63,076 nt of DNA from an uncultured Pelagibacteraceae bacterium (lineage in GTDB: Bacteria; Pseudomonadota; Alphaproteobacteria; Pelagibacterales; Pelagibacteraceae): positions 1 to 63,076 of the forward strand of contig CACHFK010000002.1 in the NCBI GenBank assembly GCA_902579085.1, given 5' to 3'. A program made the translations under genes and the position numbers. The notes below the pieces were generated by a model, which was not told the origin of the DNA, did no database searches, and saw nothing but the letters and a program-made list of their open reading frames with translations. The number at the start of each line of letters is the position of its first letter. Position 1 is the first letter of the stretch. Below, one piece after another: positions 1-9,188 of the stretch.

Positions 1-2
1 TA

Positions 3-62
3 GTTTATCCAACTATTTTCTCTGCTATCATAATGGCATTAATAAATGGTTATTTAATATGA
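3..62 (+). CDS. Possible 3' end of a membrane protein gene (partial)
   Basis: The frame open from the window edge reads VYPTIFSAIIMALINGYLI and stops at 60-62. It looks like the last membrane helix of a protein encoded mainly outside the window. Nineteen residues are too few to be sure, and a second open frame overlaps it. Confidence 0.25.
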   Translation, partial: VYPTIFSAIIMALINGYLI

Positions 63-136
63 AAAAAATTCTAAATATATCACTAGACGATATATAAATT
101 TCATGATGTAATTGCCTACATAATAAACAGGCCTAA

Positions 137-643
137 ATGAAAAAGATATTTTTTTTACTATTTTTATTGTTTCTTCCAAATTTAGCTAATGCTGGATGCG
201 ATGACTCTCTAACTGACGGGGTAGATTATACAAATTGTAGATTTTCCGAAGGTCAAGACTTGCAAGGAAGCTATCTTCCCAACTCAAACTTATCATTTGC
301 AAGTTTTATCCAAGTTAATTTTGACAAAAGTATAATGATGAATTCAAATTTATCTTTTGGAACTTTTCCAGAATCGACTTTTGTAAGAGCTAATTTGTAT
401 GAATCAGTATTAGTTGGTGCAAATTTTGAAAAAACTAATTTTACTGGGGCAAATCTTACAAGAGTAGATTTTATGGGATCAACATTAATTGAAGCGAATT
501 TTCAAAATTCAAATCTAATGGGGGCTAATTTTACATCTTCAAATATGATAAATGCAAACTTTGAAGGTGCTAATTTAATAGGCGCCACTTGGATAGACGG
601 TGAGACTTGTGGCTCTAGCTCTATAGGAGAATGTAAAAAATAA
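137..643 (+). CDS. Secreted pentapeptide-repeat protein
   Basis: The 168-residue product starts with a clear signal peptide (basic MKK, hydrophobic core, cut near ANA-GC), so it should be exported. From about residue 45 to 150 it is built of pentapeptide repeats with Leu/Phe at the central position and Asn/Ala before it (SNLSF, ANLYE, ANFEK, ANLTR, ANFQN, SNLMG). Such repeats fold into a right-handed quadrilateral beta helix. Two Cys pairs flank the helix (N-terminal GCDD and NC; C-terminal TCGS and ECKK) and may form disulfides in the periplasm. The function of exported pentapeptide proteins is generally unknown. The next gene begins 5 bases after its stop, so the two are probably cotranscribed. 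Confidence 0.85.
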   Translation: MKKIFFLLFLLFLPNLANAGCDDSLTDGVDYTNCRFSEGQDLQGSYLPNSNLSFASFIQVNFDKSIMMNSNLSFGTFPESTFVRANLYESVLVGANFEKTNFTGANLTRVDFMGSTLIEANFQNSNLMGANFTSSNMINANFEGANLIGATWIDGETCGSSSIGECKK

Positions 644-648
644 TTTGA

Positions 649-1572
649 ATGGATGAAAGCTTAAACGATATTGAAGGCTTTGAAATATCTTTTCATGAAA
701 AATCTCAAAGAATAATTAATATTAAAATACAAGATCAAGTAATAGAGAGGTTAATATTTCCTTTTAAAAAATTTGATATTACTGCATTAGAATACAAACC
801 ATTCACCAGATTTACTATTGCAAAAAGTCTGAACGATATTTCTAATGGAAAAATAGGAAATTTTATTAATTCAATTCTAAGAAATAGAAATACTGGTTGT
901 TTTATTTTTTGTCCAAAAAACTTATCATCTAAAATTAATCAAACTTTTTTGGTTAAACTGTCAATTGCTATTACACATTTGATTGGAAATCCTAATCATG
1001 ATTCAATGATGGGTAAATTTTATGCAAGGTTTCATATTAAGCATGAAGATAATAGCGACTCCTATTTAAGGAAAGCATATATTAATATGGATCTTCACAC
1101 AGATGGTACTTATGTTAAAGAAAAAACTGATTGGTTGCTAATGTCAAAATTAGAAGAGAAAAATGTTGAAGGCGGCGAAACAACATTACTTCATTTAGAT
1201 GATTGGGAACATTTAAATGAATTATTTAAAGATAAAACAGGAAAAAAAAGTTTTATTTGGGGCTCTCCTAAAAGTAAAAACATAGATTATAAAGTTGAAC
1301 ACCCGGTATTCACTGAAGATTCAATGGGTAGACCTCAGATTTCTTATATAGATCAGTTTCCTGAACCTAAAAATATGGAGCAAGGATTATTTTTACAAAA
1401 ACTATCAGATACTTTAGAAGAAAGTGTAAACAAGATAGCAATTCCTTTACCTGTGGGTAGCGCAATCGTTGCAAATAATTATTTTTGGCTACATGGAAGA
1501 AAACCATTCAAGCAAAATAAAAATTTAAGTAGAGAATTGCTGAGAATTAGAGGTTCCTTTTTCAATAATTAA
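649..1572 (+). CDS. glaH: Glutarate 2-hydroxylase (CsiD/GlaH family), Fe(II)/2-oxoglutarate dioxygenase
   Basis: The 307-residue protein resembles E. coli CsiD along its length (the E. coli protein is about 325 residues). Recognisable blocks are ALEYKPF near residue 46, an ITHLIG block near 108, NSDSYLRKAY near 135, LHLDDWEHL near 181 and YIDQF near 233. The iron-binding facial triad is visible as H150-x-D152 (LHTDGTY) and H282 (FWLHGR), with Arg residues 295 to 301 near the C-terminus for 2-oxoglutarate. The family hydroxylates glutarate to L-2-hydroxyglutarate, giving succinate and CO2, the end of the lysine/5-aminovalerate route. The usual partner LhgO is not in the window. It is followed 16 bases later by a ProC-like gene and then the liv transporter, which suggests amino-acid catabolism. 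Confidence 0.88.
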   Translation: MDESLNDIEGFEISFHEKSQRIINIKIQDQVIERLIFPFKKFDITALEYKPFTRFTIAKSLNDISNGKIGNFINSILRNRNTGCFIFCPKNLSSKINQTFLVKLSIAITHLIGNPNHDSMMGKFYARFHIKHEDNSDSYLRKAYINMDLHTDGTYVKEKTDWLLMSKLEEKNVEGGETTLLHLDDWEHLNELFKDKTGKKSFIWGSPKSKNIDYKVEHPVFTEDSMGRPQISYIDQFPEPKNMEQGLFLQKLSDTLEESVNKIAIPLPVGSAIVANNYFWLHGRKPFKQNKNLSRELLRIRGSFFNN

Positions 1573-1588
1573 GTGTAGAAACTAAATT

Positions 1589-2359
1589 ATGAAATTAGGT
1601 TTTATAGGAACTGGTAAAATAACATCATCAGTAGTTACAGGAATAAGCCGCTCTAAAATATCTTACGCTAAAATAATTCTTTCCCCTAGAAATAAAAGTA
1701 TTGCACAAAAGCTTAAAAAAAAATTTAAAAAAATCTCAATTGCTAATAATAATCAGGAACTAGTTGATAATTGTAATTGGATTTTTTTGGCAGTTACCCC
1801 AACAGTAGGTAAAAAAATAATTAAAAATTTAAAATTTAAGGCAAATCAAACAGTAATTAGTTTTATTTCAACAATGAATTTATCTGAACTTAAAAAATCA
1901 GTAAAAGTAAAAGCAAATATATTCAGAGCAATACCACTTCCTCCTATTTCATTAAGAAAAGGACCAGTACCAGTTTTTCCTCCAAATAAAAAAATTAAAA
2001 ATTTTTTTGATAAACTTGGAACAACTGTTGAAATCAGTAATGAAGAACTTTCAAAAAACTTTTGGTCTACCTCTGGAATGATGGCACCATTTTATGAACT
2101 ATTAAATACAATGTCTAATTGGTTAGTTAAACGTGGAGTAAAAAGAGATAAAGCCCAAAGTTATATAACGTCTTTATTTGTTGCCTTGTCGGAGGATGCT
2201 GTAGTTAATTCAAAAAAAGATTTAAAATTTTTAGTAAAAGAGTCTCAAACACCAAAAGGACTTAATGAGCAGGGAGTTAAAGAACTAAGAAAAGCAGGAT
2301 TCTATACATCTACGCAGAGAACATTAAATAGTATTCTTAAAAGATTAAACAAAGTATAA
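1589..2359 (+). CDS. Pyrroline-5-carboxylate reductase-like protein (ProC family)
   Basis: The 256-residue protein opens with a Rossmann dinucleotide site (GFIGTGKITSSVV, residues 4 to 16). The family pattern LAVTP near residue 68 and an IPLPPISLRKGP segment near 113 stand where ProC has its PN-P block. The helical C-terminal dimer domain is present, with SQTPKGLNEQ near 223 replacing the usual TPGGTT. ProC reduces cyclic imines such as pyrroline-5-carboxylate to proline. The altered C-terminal motif and the position between glaH and livG leave room for a different imine or amino-acid-derived substrate. Length fits the family. It lies 6 bases upstream of livG, so it is likely part of the same transcript. 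Confidence 0.7.
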   Translation: MKLGFIGTGKITSSVVTGISRSKISYAKIILSPRNKSIAQKLKKKFKKISIANNNQELVDNCNWIFLAVTPTVGKKIIKNLKFKANQTVISFISTMNLSELKKSVKVKANIFRAIPLPPISLRKGPVPVFPPNKKIKNFFDKLGTTVEISNEELSKNFWSTSGMMAPFYELLNTMSNWLVKRGVKRDKAQSYITSLFVALSEDAVVNSKKDLKFLVKESQTPKGLNEQGVKELRKAGFYTSTQRTLNSILKRLNKV

Positions 2360-2365
2360 TTTTCT

Positions 2366-3163
2366 ATGCAGTCAGACTCAAACATCCTGCAAATAGATAA
2401 TCTTTCAAAATATTTTGGAGGACTTGCTGCTGTATCTGATTGTTCTTTAAAAATAAAAAGAGGAACTATTACTGGAATCATTGGTCCTAATGGTTCTGGA
2501 AAAACTACTTTATTTAATCTTATCGCTGGAAATATAAAATCTACAAAAGGTAAAGTTCTATTTAATAACGAAAATATTACAAATGTACCCTCTTATGAAT
2601 TATTTTCTAGAGGATTATTAAGAACTTTTCAAATTGCTCATGAATTTTCAAATCTGACTGTCCTAGAGAATTTAATGATGGTCCCAGGCAACCAGTCAGG
2701 GGAGAAATTAATAAATGCTTTATTTAAGCCAAATATAATTAAAAAAGAGGAAGATAAAATAAGAAGTAAAGCTTATGAAGTTACAGAATTTTTAAATCTA
2801 AAACATTTAGCAAATGAAAGAGCAGGGAATTTATCAGGAGGTCAAAAAAAATTATTAGAGCTTGGAAGAACAATGATGGTAGATGCTAAATTAGTTTTGC
2901 TTGACGAGGTAGGAGCTGGAGTAAATAGAACCTTGCTTAAAGACTTAGGGTCTGCAATTTTAAGATTAAACAAGGAGAAAAATTATACTTTTTGCATGAT
3001 TGAGCATGATATGGATTTTATAAGCAGGATGTGTGACCCAGTCATTGTAATGGCAGAAGGATCAGTATTATTCGAAGGCACATCAGATGAAGTTAAGAAA
3101 AATGAAAAAGTTATAGAAAGTTATTTAGGAAGAGGAACCAAAAAAGAAAAGGAAAATAATTAA
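2366..3163 (+). CDS. livG: Branched-chain-type amino acid ABC transporter, ATP-binding protein LivG
   Basis: The 265-residue cytoplasmic ATPase carries Walker A GPNGSGKTT (about residues 40 to 48), the ABC signature LSGGQKK near 157, Walker B LVLLDEVGAGV near 178 and the switch His in MIEHDMDF near 213. The GxG/ENV-type insertion after Walker A (FQIAHEFSNLTVLENL) is typical of LivG. It pairs with LivF to power the LivHM permease. Its stop codon overlaps the livF start in TAATG, which implies translational coupling. The substrate of the system cannot be read from the ATPase; members of this class import branched-chain or other amino acids and also urea or amides. Confidence 0.92.
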   Translation: MQSDSNILQIDNLSKYFGGLAAVSDCSLKIKRGTITGIIGPNGSGKTTLFNLIAGNIKSTKGKVLFNNENITNVPSYELFSRGLLRTFQIAHEFSNLTVLENLMMVPGNQSGEKLINALFKPNIIKKEEDKIRSKAYEVTEFLNLKHLANERAGNLSGGQKKLLELGRTMMVDAKLVLLDEVGAGVNRTLLKDLGSAILRLNKEKNYTFCMIEHDMDFISRMCDPVIVMAEGSVLFEGTSDEVKKNEKVIESYLGRGTKKEKENN

Positions 3164-3870
3164 TGGCTTTCTTTGAAGGAAATATGATGACTGGAGGATA
3201 TGGAGATGGTCCAGATATTATTAGCTCATGCACAATTACTGCAAACAGAGGAGAAATAGTTGCAATCCTTGGTCCTAATGGCGCAGGAAAATCTACTGCA
3301 ATGAAAGCAATGTTGGGACTTCTAAAATTAAAATCAGGAATAGTTTCTATTGACGGTGAGGATATCAGTGAACTTTCACCTCAAGAAAGAGTAAAAAAAG
3401 GTATTTCTTTTGTGCCACAATCAAGAAATGTATTTGCAGAATTAACAGTAAAAGAAAACCTAGAAGTTGGTGCTTTCCTAAGAACAGATGGAATATCTAA
3501 GGTAATAGAAGAGATTTATGATTTATTTCCAATATTAAGAGAAAAAAAAGATCAGATTGTTGGACAATTATCTGGCGGTCAAAGACAACAAGTTGCTTTG
3601 GGTAGAGCTTTAATGATTAAACCATCGGTATTAATGTTAGACGAACCTACGGCAGGCGTATCACCAATTGTTATGGATGAATTGTTTCAACATATAGTTC
3701 AAGTCAAAAAAACAGATGTTGCAATAATAATGGTTGAACAAAATGCAAAACAGGCACTCAGTATTTCTGATAGGGGATACGTATTGGTAACAGGTCAAAA
3801 TAAATTTAAGGGATCTGGTAAAGAATTACTAAATGATCCTGAGGTTAGAAGATCATTTTTAGGGGCATAA
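3163..3870 (+). CDS. livF: Branched-chain-type amino acid ABC transporter, ATP-binding protein LivF
   Basis: This is a 235-residue ATPase of normal LivF size. Walker A GPNGAGKST is near residue 37, signature LSGGQRQQ near 137, Walker B LMLDEPTAGVSP near 159 and the family-typical VEQNAKQAL near 190. The N-terminus lacks the usual short lead-in strand sequence and begins MAFFEGNMMTGGYGDGPD, which is slightly divergent. It forms the second half of the ATPase heterodimer with LivG, whose gene it overlaps by one base. It is followed one base later by livH, so the four genes form one operon. Confidence 0.92.
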   Translation: MAFFEGNMMTGGYGDGPDIISSCTITANRGEIVAILGPNGAGKSTAMKAMLGLLKLKSGIVSIDGEDISELSPQERVKKGISFVPQSRNVFAELTVKENLEVGAFLRTDGISKVIEEIYDLFPILREKKDQIVGQLSGGQRQQVALGRALMIKPSVLMLDEPTAGVSPIVMDELFQHIVQVKKTDVAIIMVEQNAKQALSISDRGYVLVTGQNKFKGSGKELLNDPEVRRSFLGA

Positions 3871-3871
3871 A

Positions 3872-4882
3872 ATGGATTTTATAAACGCATTATTGCTTTT
3901 ACTTAATTACACAGTTCTACCAGCATTAACTTATGGTTCACAATTGGCTCTTGGTGCAATTTTTGTAACCTTAATTTATGGAGTTCTAAGATTTGCAAAT
4001 TTTGCAACTGGAGACATGATGTCATTTGGAACAATGTTCGCTGTTCTTTTAACTTATTATTTTCAATCAAAAGGAATAAATTTTGGATTTTTACCTACAG
4101 CATTACTTACAATTCCATTTGCAACCTTAATAATGATTTTTTATATGCTTTTAATAGATAAAACTGTTTTTAGCTATTATAGGATAAAAAAAAGTCCTCC
4201 AGTTCAGTTTGCAATGGTAAGTGTTGGAGTTATGTTTGTTACTCAAGCGATTATTAGAATAATAATTGGAACTTCAGATAGAAGATTCTTAGATGGTGAA
4301 AAGTTTATAATAAAAGCAACAGAATTTAAAGAAATGACTGGTTTGAATGAAGGTTTAACAATTAAATCAACTCAGGTAATTACAATCTTTATAACAATAA
4401 TAGTTGTTTCAATTATTTTTTGGTTTTTGAATAAAACTAAAACAGGAACAAGCATGAGAGCCTATTCTGATAACGAAGATTTAGCTTTATTATCTGGCAT
4501 TGATCCTAAGAAAGTTGTTTTAATAACCTGGATAATTGCTGGAATTTTAGCCACTATAGGAGGTATTCTTTACGGATTAGATAAAAGCTACAGACCTTTT
4601 GTATATTTTAATAATATGTTACCAATTTTTGCAGCAGCAATTGTAGGAGGTATTGGAAAACCCTTTGGTGCTTTTTTAGGTGGTTACGTCATTGCTTTTG
4701 CTGAAATATTTTTAACATACGCATATAAAAAATTTTTTTCTTATTTACTTCCTGTAAATTTAATGCCCGACTCTATGATGCAAATTCTTTCAACAGATTA
4801 TAAATTTGCTATTTCATTTTCAATTTTAGTGCTTGTTTTATTGTTTAGACCATTAGGTATTTTTGAAGGAAAAAGATTATGA
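3872..4882 (+). CDS. livH: Branched-chain-type amino acid ABC transporter permease LivH
   Basis: The 336-residue inner-membrane protein has about eight hydrophobic segments. The LivH/LivM family pattern is visible: an N-terminal GAIFVTLIYGVLRFANFATG block, then the cytoplasmic coupling loop TGTSMRAYSDNEDLALLSGID (about residues 193 to 213), then PIFAAAIVGGIGKPFGAFLGG near 255. It is a little longer than E. coli LivH (about 308), with extra sequence between the middle helices. It forms the translocation path with LivM, whose ATG overlaps this stop codon by four bases (ATGA). Confidence 0.92.
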   Translation: MDFINALLLLLNYTVLPALTYGSQLALGAIFVTLIYGVLRFANFATGDMMSFGTMFAVLLTYYFQSKGINFGFLPTALLTIPFATLIMIFYMLLIDKTVFSYYRIKKSPPVQFAMVSVGVMFVTQAIIRIIIGTSDRRFLDGEKFIIKATEFKEMTGLNEGLTIKSTQVITIFITIIVVSIIFWFLNKTKTGTSMRAYSDNEDLALLSGIDPKKVVLITWIIAGILATIGGILYGLDKSYRPFVYFNNMLPIFAAAIVGGIGKPFGAFLGGYVIAFAEIFLTYAYKKFFSYLLPVNLMPDSMMQILSTDYKFAISFSILVLVLLFRPLGIFEGKRL

Positions 4883-6249
4883 GAAAATATGAAGATATAA
4901 TTACAGCATATATTATAATTTTACTTTTAATATCCTTAGTAGGTATATTTCAATCTTGGAGTACCGCATTAACAATTTTTAATTATTGTTTAATTTCAGC
5001 TGTTATGACAATTGGTGCAAATATTCAATGGGGATACGCAGGATTAATCAACTTTGGAATTATGGGGTATACAGCATTAGGTGGTCTAGCAGTTGTGTTG
5101 GTGTCTGTAGCTCCAGTTCCTGAGGCTTGGCGAGTTGGAGGTATAAATATGCTATCTTGTGTTGGAATTATCATAGGAATGATATTTTTAATTCGTTATG
5201 TTTTGAAAAAAATAACTAAATCAAAAAAAAGAAATTATTTAATAACTGCAATTATATTAATTGGCTTGTTATTACTTAAAATAATTTCTGGCCCAGCAAT
5301 TGTAAATATAGAAGCTGTAGATCCAGCTAAAACAGGATTTTTAGGTGGTCTTGGATTACCGGTTCTATTTTCATGGATAGTAGGAGGATTGCTTGCAGCT
5401 GGAGTAGCTTTTATTGTAGGAAAGGTTGCTTTAGGTTTAAGAGCTGACTATCTAGCAATTGCAACATTGTTGATAGCTGAGATTGTTGTTTCTATAATTA
5501 AACATGAAGATTGGTTAGCAAGAGGAGTAAAAAATGTAATTGGACTTAAAAGACCAGCTCCATATGAAGTCAATTTACAAAATACAACTTGGTTTATTGA
5601 TTTAATAGAGAAACTTAATTCAGGTAAATTAAATTTAATTAATTCTTTGGTTGATAGACAAAATACTCTGAACCAATTAGTAATTGAAGCTTCATCAGTA
5701 TTTGTAAAACTTTGTTTTGCAGGACTTTTTTTATCAGTAGTTATTATTTTATTATTATTAACTCAAAAGGCTCTTTATTCGCCATGGGGAAGAATGATGA
5801 GAGCAATAAGAGATAACGAAGAAGCAGCAAATGCAATGGGAAAAAATGTAGTTAAACAACATTTGCTAATTTTTATATTAGGTTCTGCTATTGTTGGTAT
5901 AGCAGGTGCTATGATGGTAACTAATGATGGATTGTTTACTCCTGGCAGTTATAGACCAATGAGGTATACATTTGTAATTTGGGTAATGGTTATTGTTGGA
6001 GGAACAGGAAATAATTTTGGTGCAATATTAGGTGGATTTGTTGTTTGGTTTTTGTGGGTTCAAGCAGCACCATTGGCTTTATTTTTTATAGAACTTTTTA
6101 CATCTCATTTACCAGAGACAAATGCTATTAGAATGCATTTAATTGAAAGCGCACCTTATTTTAGATTTTTACTTGTTGGATTGGGTTTATTAATTATTAT
6201 GAGATATAGACCGCAAGGAATTTTACCAGAAAAAGTAATTAAACAATAA
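4879..6249 (+). CDS. livM: Branched-chain-type amino acid ABC transporter permease LivM
   Basis: The 456-residue polytopic inner-membrane protein is the second permease subunit. Family landmarks are GYAGLINFGIMGYTALGG near residue 52, GLRADYLAIATLLIAEI near 185, the coupling loop GRMMRAIRDNEEAANAMGKN near 306 and VIVGGTGNNFGAILGG near 373. It starts inside the livH stop codon. A strong bidirectional terminator follows immediately, so this is the last gene of the operon that starts near position 137 or at livG. Confidence 0.92.
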   Translation: MRKYEDIITAYIIILLLISLVGIFQSWSTALTIFNYCLISAVMTIGANIQWGYAGLINFGIMGYTALGGLAVVLVSVAPVPEAWRVGGINMLSCVGIIIGMIFLIRYVLKKITKSKKRNYLITAIILIGLLLLKIISGPAIVNIEAVDPAKTGFLGGLGLPVLFSWIVGGLLAAGVAFIVGKVALGLRADYLAIATLLIAEIVVSIIKHEDWLARGVKNVIGLKRPAPYEVNLQNTTWFIDLIEKLNSGKLNLINSLVDRQNTLNQLVIEASSVFVKLCFAGLFLSVVIILLLLTQKALYSPWGRMMRAIRDNEEAANAMGKNVVKQHLLIFILGSAIVGIAGAMMVTNDGLFTPGSYRPMRYTFVIWVMVIVGGTGNNFGAILGGFVVWFLWVQAAPLALFFIELFTSHLPETNAIRMHLIESAPYFRFLLVGLGLLIIMRYRPQGILPEKVIKQ

Positions 6250-6253
6250 GTAT

Positions 6254-6295
6254 AAAAAAAACCCCAGCAAATAAAATTACTGGGGTTTTTTTTTA
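6254..6295. terminator. Bidirectional rho-independent terminator between livM and the convergent binding protein
   Basis: ACCCCAG (6261-6267) pairs with CTGGGGT (6280-6286) around a 12-base loop. The stem is flanked by an A run on the left and a run of nine T on the right, so it can end transcription from both strands. It lies exactly between the two convergent genes. Confidence 0.9.
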
Positions 6296-6299
6296 GATA

Positions 6300-7529
6300 T
6301 TATCTTTGTTGTTTTGTTGCGAATTTACCACCTTTGATTTCTTTCTCTAGGAAAGAGCCAAATGCTTCACCTACATCAGTAAACTCAACTGCAGTTGCTC
6401 CTTCATAATTTATTTCACTACCACTAGCTAATAAATCAAGAGCTTTTTTTAATTCACCTGGATAAATTTTAGTTCCAGGAGCATTAGCAACTGACATTAC
6501 ATTTTGTTGTATAGAAGATCTATCTGCTGATTTGCCTGCTTGCATTGCTAACGTTATTAATGCTGCAGCATCATAAGACTCCCCAGTATATGGTCCCGAT
6601 GATTCAATACCAGCAGCTTTAGCTACGTCAGCAAATAAACTTGCTCCTTTTCCAGTCGATCCTGGCAAAGAACCAAATGATTTATTTAAATCATCTCCAA
6701 ATCTATCAGTTAAAGAGTCTCCAATCATACCATCTGATAGTACGAAAACATCAAACGCACCAGAATCTAAAGAACCTTGGATTATCATTCCACCACCTTG
6801 ATCTAGATAACCTAAAACTGCTACTGCGTCTCCACCTGCAGCAGCAAGAGTAGCCACTTCAGCTCCGTAGTCAGCTTTACCTTCTTCATGAGATGTTACA
6901 GTTGTAACATTAATTCCATGTGCCTTAACAGCTGCTTCATATACATCTGCTAATCCTTTTCCATAATCATTGTTTGTATAAGTTATAGCAATACTACTAA
7001 CTCCTCTGTCTTTTGTTATATCTGCTAAAACTTGACCTCCTCTAGCATCTGATGGCGCAGTTCTAAAAAAGAAACCATTATCAGCTAAGTCAGTTAAACC
7101 AGGAGAAGTTGCCGAAGGTGAAATCATAACCACACCATTTGGTACAGCAACATTAGTTGCTATTGCTCCAGTAACTCCTGAACAGTCAGCACCCATAATT
7201 GCATTTACTCCACCTGATATCATTCCTTCAGCTGCAGTTGTAGCTGCTGCTGAGTCAACACAAGTTGAGTCCGCTCTTTCAGTTGTTATAGTTGAGCCGT
7301 TTAATAAAGACCCAGAATCAGAAGCTTCTTTAAAAGCTAATTCTGCTGAAGCTGCCATTGCAGGAGTTAGTGATTCAATAGGTCCGGTAAAACCTAAAAT
7401 TATACCAACTTTAATATCCTGTTTTTTTCCTACCGTTGTACTTTGTTGTTGAGTAAAATAATATATTGCTGCGACTACAATAATTGCTGCAATAATAATT
7501 ATACCCATATTGTTTTTCTTTTGTGCCAT
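6300..7529 (-). CDS. Amino-acid-type ABC transporter substrate-binding protein (Peripla_BP_6), N-terminally anchored
   Basis: This 409-residue protein has the type I periplasmic binding fold of LivK-like proteins: VGIILGFTGPIESLTPAMA near residue 42, a GVNAIMGADCSGVTGAI block near 106, VVMISPSATSPGL near 132 and AITYTNNDYGKGLADV near 180. The N-terminus is basic, then a hydrophobic stretch (about residues 8 to 25) that ends in YYFTQQQ with no AxA cleavage site and no lipobox Cys. It may therefore stay anchored in the membrane rather than be released. A good Shine-Dalgarno (AGAGGA) precedes the ATG. It converges on livGFHM and probably supplies that system. Confidence 0.85.
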   Translation of the reverse strand: MAQKKNNMGIIIIAAIIVVAAIYYFTQQQSTTVGKKQDIKVGIILGFTGPIESLTPAMAASAELAFKEASDSGSLLNGSTITTERADSTCVDSAAATTAAEGMISGGVNAIMGADCSGVTGAIATNVAVPNGVVMISPSATSPGLTDLADNGFFFRTAPSDARGGQVLADITKDRGVSSIAITYTNNDYGKGLADVYEAAVKAHGINVTTVTSHEEGKADYGAEVATLAAAGGDAVAVLGYLDQGGGMIIQGSLDSGAFDVFVLSDGMIGDSLTDRFGDDLNKSFGSLPGSTGKGASLFADVAKAAGIESSGPYTGESYDAAALITLAMQAGKSADRSSIQQNVMSVANAPGTKIYPGELKKALDLLASGSEINYEGATAVEFTDVGEAFGSFLEKEIKGGKFATKQQR

Positions 7530-7706
7530 TATATCCTCTAATAATTAACTATTTATAAAAACAAAATTAAATCTTATTAATATAAATTTTCAATGAGAAA
7601 ATTATCTAGTTTTTCATAGTAAATACACTGATGAAATGTCAATTATTACACCAAATGTTGATATTATAGTTATAATTTCACTAAAAATAAAAAATTTTTA
7701 TCAAAA

Positions 7707-9188
7707 TTATCTCATCGAGAACGGATCTAAAGTGGGCTTGTCAGAAGTATAATACCAAGTTGTTTTAACTCTTGTATAATCTTTAATGGATTCAACTCCT
7801 GCTTCTTTTCCAAAGCCACTGTCTTTAATTCCACCAAAAGGAGCCGAAGGTGAAATTAATCTATAAGTGTTTACAAATGTAATACCTGCCCTTATAGCTT
7901 TTGAAACTCTTAAACCTCTTGAAAAATCACTTGTATAAACACCTGAGCTTAACCCGTATTGATTATCATTCATTTTTTCTATTACCTCATCTTCTGTTTT
8001 AAATCTCATTACAGACAATACAGGTCCAAAGAGCTCATTTTCTGCAACTGGAAGATTATGATTATCACATTCAATTATTGTGGGTGAAAAATAATATCCT
8101 TCATTAGAAAATGAATGTCTTTTTCCACCACATTTTATTTTTCCACCTTGATCTACAGTAAGTCTTATATTTTTTTCAATTATTTCTAATTGTTTAAAAT
8201 TACTTAGAGGACCCATTTCACTTTCGGGATCCATAGGAGCTCCAATTTTAATTTTATTAGCTCTAGCAGAAAGTTTGTCTAAAAATTCATTATAAATTCC
8301 ATCATGCAAATACAGTCTTGATCCAGCTATACAGCTTTGACCACTTGCTCCAAAAATTCCTGCTGTTATTCCATTAATTGCATTTTCTTGATGAGCATCG
8401 TCAAATACAGCAACCGGACTCTTTCCTCCAAGTTCCAGACTTACTTCTGACAAATTTTCTGCAGAATTTCTAATGATATGTCTTGCAGTCTCGGGCCCAC
8501 CAGTAAAAGCAATCTTTTCAACTAAATTATGAGTAGTTAATGCTTTTCCACAAGGGTCTCCAAAACCAGTTATAACATTTACTACTCCTTTTGGTATACC
8601 TGTCTCTTCAACAAGTTTTGCAAATTCAAACATTACTGCTGGGGCTAACTCTGAAGATTTTATTACAACGGTATTTCCCATTGCAAGCGCTGGTGCTAAC
8701 TTTGTTACTGTTAAAAGCATTTGTGAATTCCAAGGAATAATTGCTGCAATAACCCCTATAGGTATTCTTGTTGTAATGGCTTGAATATTTGGTTTGTCTA
8801 TAGGCAATACAGTTCCTTCGACTTTATCTGCTAGCCCTGCGTAATAATCATAATATTCAGCAATATAATTTGCTTGCTTGTTTGTTTCTCTAAAAAGCTT
8901 GCCAGTATCAATTGTTTCAATTTTTCCTAAAAGTTCAGCATTTTCCCTGAGCTTATTTGCTATTGCTCTTAAATAATTACCTCTATCTCTTGGTAGTAAT
9001 TTTGACCATTCACCTTCAAAAGCTTTTTGTGCAGATTTAACGGCTTTGTCAACATCATTTATGCTAGCCTCTGGGACTATTGCCCACGGTTTGTTATTTT
9101 CTGGATTAAGTGTTTCAAAAGTTTTGTTAGTATCAGAGTCTACCCACTCTCCATTAATAAACATTTTATATTGTTTAAGCTCACTCAT
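7707..9188 (-). CDS. NAD(P)-dependent aldehyde dehydrogenase
   Basis: The 493-residue enzyme is of standard ALDH length. Visible motifs are the substrate-channel block IPWNSQML near residue 150, the Glu region LELGGKSP near 252, the catalytic Cys in FGASGQSCIAGSR near 279 to 291, and the C-terminal ELFGPVL near 384 and APFGGIKDSGFG near 454. It oxidises an aldehyde to an acid (or acyl-CoA) in the cytoplasm. It is the last gene of the five-gene minus-strand operon that starts at 13406, and its start overlaps the preceding hydrolase gene by eight bases. Context suggests it handles the aldehyde made by the TPP-dependent decarboxylase two genes upstream. Confidence 0.9.
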   Translation of the reverse strand: MSELKQYKMFINGEWVDSDTNKTFETLNPENNKPWAIVPEASINDVDKAVKSAQKAFEGEWSKLLPRDRGNYLRAIANKLRENAELLGKIETIDTGKLFRETNKQANYIAEYYDYYAGLADKVEGTVLPIDKPNIQAITTRIPIGVIAAIIPWNSQMLLTVTKLAPALAMGNTVVIKSSELAPAVMFEFAKLVEETGIPKGVVNVITGFGDPCGKALTTHNLVEKIAFTGGPETARHIIRNSAENLSEVSLELGGKSPVAVFDDAHQENAINGITAGIFGASGQSCIAGSRLYLHDGIYNEFLDKLSARANKIKIGAPMDPESEMGPLSNFKQLEIIEKNIRLTVDQGGKIKCGGKRHSFSNEGYYFSPTIIECDNHNLPVAENELFGPVLSVMRFKTEDEVIEKMNDNQYGLSSGVYTSDFSRGLRVSKAIRAGITFVNTYRLISPSAPFGGIKDSGFGKEAGVESIKDYTRVKTTWYYTSDKPTLDPFSMR

